Shown here: piece by piece, positions 6,290-11,748 of the stretch
Position numbering within the stretch: the first letter of the stretch is position 1
How the letters are laid out: every line of letters begins with the position of its first letter
Source of the DNA: Desulfobulbus sp.
Lineage (GTDB): Bacteria; Desulfobacterota; Desulfobulbia; Desulfobulbales; Desulfobulbaceae
Direction: 5' to 3'
Length of the DNA stretch: 11,748 bases
Assembly (NCBI GenBank): GCA_028684915.1
Contig: JAQUEZ010000189.1
Location: 1-11,748 of the forward strand
Program-made: the position numbers and the translations under genes
Notes under the pieces: model-generated
The model's database searches: none
Told to the model about the DNA's origin: nothing
Seen by the model: only the letters and a program-made list of their open reading frames with translations

Positions 6290-7555
6290 TCATCCCTCTA
6301 TATCCTTGAACATCTTATAAAGAATCACATCATACATAATCTTCAGGCCTCCGGCGACGAAGAAAGGGGCGGAAAACAGCAGCGGGCTGGCCATGAACAG
6401 GCCGGCCAGGAGCGGCGAGGCCGCTGCCCCGACAGAGCGGGCCACCGTGGTGATCCCCGAGGCCGCCGACCGTTCGTCCGGGGCAACCACGGTCATAGTG
6501 TAGGACTCGCGGACCGGCACATCCATCTGCGAGATGCAAGCCCGGAGCAACAGCACGGCGACAGCCAGCCAGAAGTCCGGCATCAGCGGTACCAGGCAGA
6601 GTAGGATATTCGAGGGGATGTGGGTATAAACCATGGTCCGTACCAGACCTATCCGGTCGGCAAGCCGGGTCGCCAGCAGCGCCGACACCCCGGCAAGCAG
6701 ATTGGCGCCGAAGAACAGGGTGCCGAGTATCCCTACGTCAACCCCGTAACGGACATGCAGCCACCAGGCGATCATACTCTGGACCACGAAGCCACCGGCA
6801 AAGGCATCCAGGGCAAAAAGCGAACTGAGCTTGAACACTACCTTTTTGGAGCGATGCAGGCCGATGGTTTTGCGAGCAACACCTTCACTGGTGCCGGCCA
6901 CTGGAACCACCTCCGCACGCGGCGACAGGGTGGCAAAGAGCAGGATGAGCACTAGACCGCAGGCCGCGTAACTGGCCATAATCGAGCGGTAGGCTTCCAG
7001 CTCGCTCCAGCCTAATCCTTGGAGCAACTGCGCCAACCAGCCACCGGCAAGGGCACCGGCAGCAGTGGCGAAGCAACCAGCGAGGTTGTACCAGCCAAAC
7101 AACTGGGTGCGTCGGTGATCCGGAATCAGTTGCGACAGCGCTGCCTGCTCGATGGAGAGAAAGGGACCGATTTCGCCGCCGCTGGGACTGACAATGCCGA
7201 TGATCGCGGCCAGGGTGATCCACACCGGATCGGTAGTGAGGAGAAAGACCAGGCCGGCTAGGATCATCAGGGCTGCTCCAAGCAGCAGCATATTCTTGCG
7301 GCCAACCCGGTCGGCAACCAGCGTCACCCAGAGGGAAACCAGGATATCGCCGGCGAGCGTGGCAGTGAGAATCGCCCCGACCCCGGAGACACTCAGGCCG
7401 GTGGAGGCGAGATAGAGCCCGAGAACGACCGAAATGAGGCCATAGGCGAACAACCTGGTTATTCGGGTGGAAAAGAGCAGGACAATGTCACGAGTTGCTG
7501 GATTCATGGTTGCGGTATCGGACGGCCTCGGAACAGATGACTGTTCCGGGGCCAT
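6290..7555 (-). CDS. MFS transporter B, probable exporter
   Basis: A 421-residue integral membrane protein of the major facilitator superfamily, with about 12 hydrophobic segments from residue 24 to 405. MFS motif A appears as LVADRVGRKNML at 79-90, with its second-half counterpart ATRLADRIGLVRTM at 295-308. A conserved-looking block QMDVPVRESYTMTVV (343-357) followed by DERSAASG lies in the tenth to eleventh helix region. It should use the proton gradient to move a small solute, most likely outward given its neighbours; the substrate is unknown. The gene follows the HD-domain gene by only 5 bases. The ATG at 7555 has no clear Shine-Dalgarno, so coupling to the upstream gene or a start at ATG 7507 (residue 17, just before the first helix) is possible. 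It is related in fold, but clearly different in sequence, to the other MFS gene of this operon. Confidence 0.88.
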   Translation of the reverse strand: MAPEQSSVPRPSDTATMNPATRDIVLLFSTRITRLFAYGLISVVLGLYLASTGLSVSGVGAILTATLAGDILVSLWVTLVADRVGRKNMLLLGAALMILAGLVFLLTTDPVWITLAAIIGIVSPSGGEIGPFLSIEQAALSQLIPDHRRTQLFGWYNLAGCFATAAGALAGGWLAQLLQGLGWSELEAYRSIMASYAACGLVLILLFATLSPRAEVVPVAGTSEGVARKTIGLHRSKKVVFKLSSLFALDAFAGGFVVQSMIAWWLHVRYGVDVGILGTLFFGANLLAGVSALLATRLADRIGLVRTMVYTHIPSNILLCLVPLMPDFWLAVAVLLLRACISQMDVPVRESYTMTVVAPDERSAASGITTVARSVGAAASPLLAGLFMASPLLFSAPFFVAGGLKIMYDVILYKMFKDIEG

Positions 7556-7560
7556 TGTTT

Positions 7561-8298
7561 TCAGGCCATCCAGCCCTGGATTTCGGTGTGCAGGGCGAGG
7601 AAGCGCTGCTTGGTCGCTGGGGTCTTGCTGTATTTGTCGTAGCTGTTGACGATCTCGACATACTGCGTCTCGGCCATGGCTTCATTCGCGTCCGGGACGA
7701 TGCCGTCGGTATAGATATCAACCAGCCAGTCGGCATAGGTGACGATCTTCTCCTCCGGCGTGCGCAGGGTATAATTGCGCACCGGCAGCCCGAACTCCTT
7801 GGCTTCCGACTCCGTCAAGCCAGCGCGAACGTGCTTGAGGATGATCTGGCGGATTGCTTCTTCCAGGCCCAGTTCCACGGCCATCTGAGCGCCGATTTCG
7901 CCATGGTCCAGGCCATGGGATTTGGCCTTGCCCAGGTCATGGAAGAGAGCGCCCCGGGCGAGCAGGTGTTTGTCCACCGGAATCTTCACTCGGCTGGCGA
8001 TCTCCAAACACTTTCTCGCTACTTCCAGGCTGTGCTGCACTGCATCATCGGGGCATCCCGCATTCTTGAGAATAGAGATATCCTTCATCAGCAGATCCTC
8101 GGCCACGTGGAGCAAGAACTCGGTGACCGCTTCCTCGCCCCAGGTTGCTTTGACATAGGCTCTGTTTTCAGCGAGCGCGGCCAAGTCGTGGCGAGCTGCC
8201 TTGTGATCGGGATGGTTGTCCAGCCAATCGTGCATCTGCTGGTAGTCGTTGCCGGTACGTTGCTGACTAATTTCAAGGTGTTTTGTGTAGGGAGGCAT
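7561..8298 (-). CDS. HD-domain metal-dependent phosphohydrolase
   Basis: A 245-residue soluble protein. The HD superfamily core spans about 80-200. Candidate metal ligands are H89 (in VQHSLEVA), H120-D121 (in LFHDLGKAKSHG), H128 and H132 (in GLDHGEIG), H156 (in IILKHVRAG) and D190 (in YADWLVD), a full set that could hold two metal ions. HD proteins hydrolyse phosphoesters such as nucleotides or other phosphorylated small molecules. The first ~75 residues form a separate helical, His/Trp-rich segment (MHDWLDNHPDHKAARHD, then ATWGEEAVTEFLLHVAEDL) that I cannot assign. AGGAG sits 7 bases before ATG 8298. It is sandwiched between the two MFS genes (45 bases and 5 bases away), so it most likely acts on the molecule or signal handled by the exporters. 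The actual substrate cannot be read from sequence. Confidence 0.85.
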   Translation of the reverse strand: MPPYTKHLEISQQRTGNDYQQMHDWLDNHPDHKAARHDLAALAENRAYVKATWGEEAVTEFLLHVAEDLLMKDISILKNAGCPDDAVQHSLEVARKCLEIASRVKIPVDKHLLARGALFHDLGKAKSHGLDHGEIGAQMAVELGLEEAIRQIILKHVRAGLTESEAKEFGLPVRNYTLRTPEEKIVTYADWLVDIYTDGIVPDANEAMAETQYVEIVNSYDKYSKTPATKQRFLALHTEIQGWMA

Positions 8299-8343
8299 GA
8301 TGTATCTCCTAAAGAGTATTGGTGGATTGGGTTTGGGTTGAGG

Positions 8344-9582
8344 TTACAAGTTTTCCGTTTGCGGTTCTTCTCGCACGGTGATGAGAAATAAAGGGATCGA
8401 AGCGCAGAGCAGCGTGGCGACGATGGCAAAGGCCGGACCATAGCCGAGTGACGCCACCAAAAGCCCGGTGACGATTGGACCTGCGGCATGGCCGACATCG
8501 AAGATGGTGCCGAAGGTGCCCATGGCGGCCCCGTAATGCCGGGCTTTGCAGAAATCGGCCACCAGGGCAGCCGAGGACGAGGTGACAAAGGCCTCGCCCA
8601 GACCAAAGACCATGCCGGCAAGCATCAGGGCAACAAATCCGGTGAGATACGGAATGAGGGCAAAAGGTACGGCGCAGAGCAGCATACCCGCCACGATCAG
8701 CGGCCTGCGGCCCCAGCGGTCAGAGACCTTGCCCATCAGTGGTTTGGCGATCAGGGTCACCACGATCTGCACCCCCCAGATCAAACCGGCCTGAAAGACG
8801 TTGAGTTCAGCCACGGTGACCGCATACACCGGCAGAAAAGCCTCCAGGGCGCCCATGCTCATATTCTGGATGCCTTCCATCGAAGAGGTCATCAGTACCC
8901 TTCGGTCGGCCACTACCTCGCGGATGCCTTGGGAAAAAAGGTGGAATCGTTCCGCCAAGTTTTTGCCTTCGGCCGGTTTGTCGCCGTTGCGCAAGGTCAA
9001 GAATCCGAGGACCAGGGCAGCCGCTCCGGTCAGGGCGCTACAGAGAAAAACAGCGCGATAGCTGCTCAAACCTGCCTGTGCATCGCCGAGCAGAAAGAGC
9101 AGGTACCCACCGATGGGTGCCCCCAAAAGGGTGCCTGCGATGCCGACCGAAGAAAACCAGCTCAGCATCTCGCCCTTGCGTGCCCCGGCGATATCGGCCA
9201 CCACCGCCATTGCCACCGGACCGTAGATAGCGGTGGCCAGACCGTGGAGGAAGCGAACCACCACCAATGCCGCATAGTCGGTAATGAACAAGTAGGCAAA
9301 TGGCATGAGGCCAAAAACCACTAGGCCGGCGAGCATGGTACGCCTGCGGCCGATGACATCGGAGAGAGCTCCGGAGGGCATCTTGAACAGGATGCCGGTC
9401 ACCGTGGAAATCCCGACGGCCAAACCGATGCCTTCGGGGCCTGCGCCCAGGGCGGCGGCAAAGAGCGGCAGCACCGGATTTCTGGCCAGGGAATAGGAGA
9501 ACCGGGCCAGGAAGCCGATGGAGAACAGGGAGCGCATGAGGGTGGTATCGGGTGGTGCAGCAACCAGGGTGGTAGGGTTCAT
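8344..9582 (-). CDS. MFS transporter A, probable exporter coupled to ChrB-like gene
   Basis: A 412-residue major facilitator superfamily protein with about 12 transmembrane segments. Motif A is GALSDVIGRRRTM (71-83) and is repeated in the second half as GKVSDRWGRRPL (284-295). SVGIAGTLLGAPIGG (145-159) in the fifth helix resembles motif C, the antiporter motif of drug:H+ exporters, so outward transport is favoured. The ATG at 9582 overlaps the stop of the ChrB-like gene as ATGA, with AAGGAG about 7 bases upstream, showing translational coupling. ChrB proteins usually sit beside the ChrA (CHR family) chromate transporter; here an unrelated MFS protein occupies that place. The solute is unknown; chromate or another oxyanion is an inference from the neighbour only. 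Confidence 0.88.
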   Translation of the reverse strand: MNPTTLVAAPPDTTLMRSLFSIGFLARFSYSLARNPVLPLFAAALGAGPEGIGLAVGISTVTGILFKMPSGALSDVIGRRRTMLAGLVVFGLMPFAYLFITDYAALVVVRFLHGLATAIYGPVAMAVVADIAGARKGEMLSWFSSVGIAGTLLGAPIGGYLLFLLGDAQAGLSSYRAVFLCSALTGAAALVLGFLTLRNGDKPAEGKNLAERFHLFSQGIREVVADRRVLMTSSMEGIQNMSMGALEAFLPVYAVTVAELNVFQAGLIWGVQIVVTLIAKPLMGKVSDRWGRRPLIVAGMLLCAVPFALIPYLTGFVALMLAGMVFGLGEAFVTSSSAALVADFCKARHYGAAMGTFGTIFDVGHAAGPIVTGLLVASLGYGPAFAIVATLLCASIPLFLITVREEPQTENL

Positions 9583-10547
9583 AATGATTCTCCTTGGACA
9601 GCTTTGGCATAACCCGCATGGAGGGCGTCAAAGAGGAGTCGCGCGCGTTCCAGCAACTGGTGATCATCACCGGTGAGGGCAATTAATCCATCGAGCAGCG
9701 TTTTCAGTAGGTTGGCATCATCCGGCAAGGCGCCCTCCTGCACATCGATGTATTTGACCAGTTCGCTCATCTTGGCCAGGGCCGGGTCATGCAGAGCGAA
9801 ATCCCGAATCAGAACCTCAAAGGTGATCAGCTCGCCCTGATGAGTGAACTCGCCCATGGCCATGTCAAAAGGCAGTTCGCCCTGGTCAAGGTTCGCGGTT
9901 TCCCCGGCTAGGAGAAAACGAAACCGAGCATGCGGATCGATGAACCGCTGGATGAGCCAAGCGGAACCCAAACGGTCGATATAGGGCCGGGCGCGGGTGA
10001 CCCAGGTTCGGCCCTGGTACTGCGAACGATCGAGCCGGGCAACCGGCAGATCGATTTGGTCCGGTTTGCGCAGCCGCTCCGAGATGGAGTCGAGCACCTT
10101 CAGGGTCTTGGCCGCCGCTCCGGAGGGGAAAAAATCCCGTTCCCGAACAGCCTCGCACCGTTTGCGCAGTTTGCGCAGGGCTGCAGACAACTCCTTGACG
10201 TTCCCGACATCCCCCAGAGTGTCCGTCGTGGCCAGTAAAGCCTTGGCTTCAGCCTGAATCTGATCAAATTCTGGGTCAATCTGGGTTTGAAACAATTGCT
10301 CGATTTGTTGATCGGCCATGCCTTCTACCTGGGCGCACTGCAGGGCAATAGCCTCGCCGCCCAAAGCATTGACCTCGCCGATCAACCAGGTGATGTTCTC
10401 CAGCAGATCCTCGCGATTGGGCAGAATCTGGAGACCGGTTTTCAGTTGTGCCGCGCCGGTGGCTGAGATGCGCCGCCAGGTGCGCATCCTTGCCTTGGCG
10501 TTAGTGGCGGGGATCGAGTACGAGAAGAGAATCCATTTATTTTTCAT
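9579..10547 (-). CDS. ChrB-like protein (chromate-resistance sensor/regulator family)
   Basis: A 322-residue protein with both parts of the ChrB family. The N-terminal domain at about 4-95 opens with WILFSYSIPATNAKARMRTW and contains LQILPNREDLLENITWLIGEV. The C-terminal domain at about 180-315 contains TWVTRARPYIDRLGSAWLI, RFIDPHARFRFL, LPFDM, FTHQGELITFE and HDPALAKMSELV. A linker rich in basic and acidic residues joins them. ChrB is reported as a chromate-responsive regulator in chr operons. Where many relatives, as I remember them, have a cysteine before TFE, this protein has isoleucine (GELITFE), so the sensed ligand may differ. It is the first gene of the leftward operon, driven by a promoter whose predicted transcription start lies almost on the ATG. 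No Shine-Dalgarno is seen. The start is fixed by the family N-terminus, as no later in-frame Met fits. Confidence 0.87.
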   Translation of the reverse strand: MKNKWILFSYSIPATNAKARMRTWRRISATGAAQLKTGLQILPNREDLLENITWLIGEVNALGGEAIALQCAQVEGMADQQIEQLFQTQIDPEFDQIQAEAKALLATTDTLGDVGNVKELSAALRKLRKRCEAVRERDFFPSGAAAKTLKVLDSISERLRKPDQIDLPVARLDRSQYQGRTWVTRARPYIDRLGSAWLIQRFIDPHARFRFLLAGETANLDQGELPFDMAMGEFTHQGELITFEVLIRDFALHDPALAKMSELVKYIDVQEGALPDDANLLKTLLDGLIALTGDDHQLLERARLLFDALHAGYAKAVQGESL

Positions 10548-10694
10548 AGTGAACAGAAAATATGTTATACTTATTCCATTGTCAAGCAGGAAAAAAAGAA
10601 CTATTTTTCAGTGACCGCCAAATTGGTGGCTACAACAATTCCAGGTATGTTGATAATTAGATTCGCAATCGGATGACTTATACGGAGCATGGCA
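10548..10694. promoter_or_regulatory. Divergent control region between ChrB-like and PEP-synthase-like genes
   Basis: 147 AT-rich bases separate the two divergent genes and hold no ORF of note. Besides the leftward promoter there is a 15-bp imperfect dyad, CCGCCAAATTGGTGG (10615-10629; one G-T pair). Its right arm overlaps a possible -35 (TTGGTG, 10623-10628) that lies 17 bases from a possible -10 (TATGTT, 10646-10651) for the rightward gene. The dyad lies about 30 bases upstream of the leftward -35. It is therefore well placed to bind one regulator controlling both directions. The rightward promoter is weak by consensus and is offered with low confidence. Confidence 0.45.
10557..10585 (-). 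promoter_or_regulatory. Sigma-70-type promoter of the leftward chrB-MFS operon
   Basis: On the minus strand TTGACA (10585-10580) is a perfect -35 box, followed after 17 bases by TATTTT (10562-10557) as -10. Transcription would start near 10550, about 3 bases before the ATG at 10547, giving a nearly leaderless mRNA. TATAAC inside the spacer could serve as an alternative -10 but then has only a poor -35. Confidence 0.6.
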
Positions 10695-11748
10695 ATGAAA
10701 GGATTACTGCGGATGTTTACTCAGGGAGACCGATGCACCCTGCTGGCCGGAGCTTCTGGCAAACACGTGGAAAAGTTCGGGCACTTCAAAGAGTTTCTCG
10801 GCGGCAACCGTAATGCCCTGCGCGCCCTGGCCGAGCTGGAGATGCTCTATTACAGTGGCCAATCCTTCACCGCCGCTGATATTGCATTTCAGTACGAGCA
10901 GCTGTTTGGTCAGGTGCGTGCCTTAGTCAATGCGTTGAACAACTTGTCAGAACACCGCTATGCCCTGCTCAATCAGCAAGCCGATGCGATCAACGCGAAC
11001 GTTCGCAGGGTTCTTCGGCCCCCGGTGATCCGGCATGACCTGCCGGCCGTGGTGGCACTGGCGGATTTACCTGCCACCGCTACCGGAGACGCCGGCGGCA
11101 AGGCCGCAAACCTGGCGCGGATTGCCCAGGAAACCGATCTGTTGGTTCCGCCGGGATTCGTGGTCACCGCCGGCGGCTATGACCGTTTTCTCAAGGACAA
11201 TCACCTCGATCAACTGGTGCTTGATGAGCTAGCTGGCTTGTCTCCAAACGACCCTCAGTTGGCTGAGGTGAGTGAACACCTCGTCAGCCTGATCCTGGGT
11301 GCCGATGTTCCCGAGGAACTGTTGGCCCTTTTGCAGGCCCATTACCACACCATTGAACAGCTAGCCCATCCCGGCATCCGGCTGGCCATGCGCAGCAGCG
11401 CGGTGCGGGAAGATTCCGAGGCCTCTTTTGCCGGTCAGTACCGATCAGTGCTCAATGTGGGTGGTGATGGATTAGCCGGGGCCTACAAGGAGGTGGTCGC
11501 CAGTTCCTTTTCACCCCGAGCCATCAGCTATCGCCAGATGGCCGGTATTGACCTCACCGAGACGCCGATGTGCGTGCTTGGTCTGGCCATGGTGGACGTA
11601 GCGGCCTCCGGTGTACTCTATACCGCTGATCCTGCTGGGGTTCTGGCGAATTCGGTGCAGATCAGTGCGCTATTGGGTCTGGGCGAACTCTTGGTCAGCG
11701 GGCATGCCGCTGCCGACACTTTTGTATTTGATCGGGAAACCGGCACGA
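10695..11748 (+). CDS. PEP-synthase-like protein, paralogue of the truncated one; 3' end outside window
   Basis: The frame is open without stop from ATG 10695 to the right edge, 351 residues visible. GGAG (10684-10687) lies 7 bases before this ATG and too close to the ATG at 10689, which decides the start. Residues 25-125 form the same helical N-terminal module as the truncated paralogue (NRNALRALAELEMLYYSGQSF matches its NRTALALQADLEQIYYDNRPF). Then comes the PPDK_N ATP-grasp domain: GGKAANL 134-140 (the canonical GGK), AMRSSAVRED 231-240, SFAGQY 244-249, FSPRAISYR 272-280 and SGVLYTADP 305-313. The phospho-histidine and PEP/pyruvate domains would lie beyond the window. Family members transfer phosphate from ATP through a histidine to pyruvate or, in rifampin phosphotransferase, to a drug; the acceptor here is unknown. 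It faces away from the chrB operon and shares its control region. Confidence 0.85.
   Translation, partial: MKGLLRMFTQGDRCTLLAGASGKHVEKFGHFKEFLGGNRNALRALAELEMLYYSGQSFTAADIAFQYEQLFGQVRALVNALNNLSEHRYALLNQQADAINANVRRVLRPPVIRHDLPAVVALADLPATATGDAGGKAANLARIAQETDLLVPPGFVVTAGGYDRFLKDNHLDQLVLDELAGLSPNDPQLAEVSEHLVSLILGADVPEELLALLQAHYHTIEQLAHPGIRLAMRSSAVREDSEASFAGQYRSVLNVGGDGLAGAYKEVVASSFSPRAISYRQMAGIDLTETPMCVLGLAMVDVAASGVLYTADPAGVLANSVQISALLGLGELLVSGHAAADTFVFDRETGT

Noticed and set aside
7495..8391. 298-codon plus-strand open frame opposite the HD gene
   Set aside because: It mirrors the codon pattern of the minus-strand HD and MFS genes, matches no family I know, and the minus-strand product has clear HD motifs and a Shine-Dalgarno.
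8488..9324. 278-codon plus-strand open frame opposite MFS transporter A
   Set aside because: Composition is Gly/His/Gln-rich and unlike a folded protein; the opposite strand encodes a clear 12-helix MFS protein with two motif A copies.
1..11748. tRNA genes, rRNA genes, CRISPR arrays or riboswitches
   Set aside because: No cloverleaf-like run, no regularly spaced repeats and no recognised leader structures were found; coding density leaves little room for them.

Overview
The window looks like a moderately GC-rich proteobacterial chromosome. The gene families (a ChrB-like protein beside MFS exporters, PEP-synthase-like proteins with a helical N-terminal module, a transposable Mu-like phage) fit Desulfobacterota/Desulfuromonadota ('deltaproteobacteria') best. 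That placement rests on family recall, not a search, and confidence is modest.

Left part (1 to about 4820, all + strand): a decayed Mu-like transposable prophage. It holds the DDE transposase (MuA family, running off the left edge), the AAA+ target-selection ATPase (MuB family) and a translationally coupled multi-HTH regulator. A small membrane protein and a GH108 endolysin follow, then an unidentified short ORF and the first ~200 codons of a Mu gp29-like (DUF935) portal. The replication genes look intact as far as visible. The endolysin loses its C-terminal peptidoglycan-binding region near 4000. The portal stops being phage-like at about 4820. All later head and tail genes and the phage right end are missing, so this is a remnant with at least two deletion scars.

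Middle and right part (about 4812 to 10547, all - strand): a leftward run of five genes, read right to left: ChrB-like protein, MFS exporter, HD-domain phosphohydrolase, second MFS exporter, PEP-synthase-like protein. The first two share an ATGA stop/start overlap and the others are separated by 5 to 95 bases. The last gene is cut at the phage junction just after its ATP-grasp domain. It therefore lacks the phospho-histidine and PEP/pyruvate domains and is probably a pseudogene.

Right edge (10548 to 11748): a 147-base divergent promoter region, then a second, paralogous PEP-synthase-like gene on the + strand that runs off the window. The cassette is therefore two exporters, an HD hydrolase and a ChrB-like protein, bracketed by two related dikinase-like enzymes. 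No ChrA chromate transporter is visible. A reasonable inference is a stress or xenobiotic/oxyanion resistance module in which a small molecule is phosphorylated or dephosphorylated and exported. The substrate cannot be read from sequence. This cassette is the best candidate here for an undescribed system.
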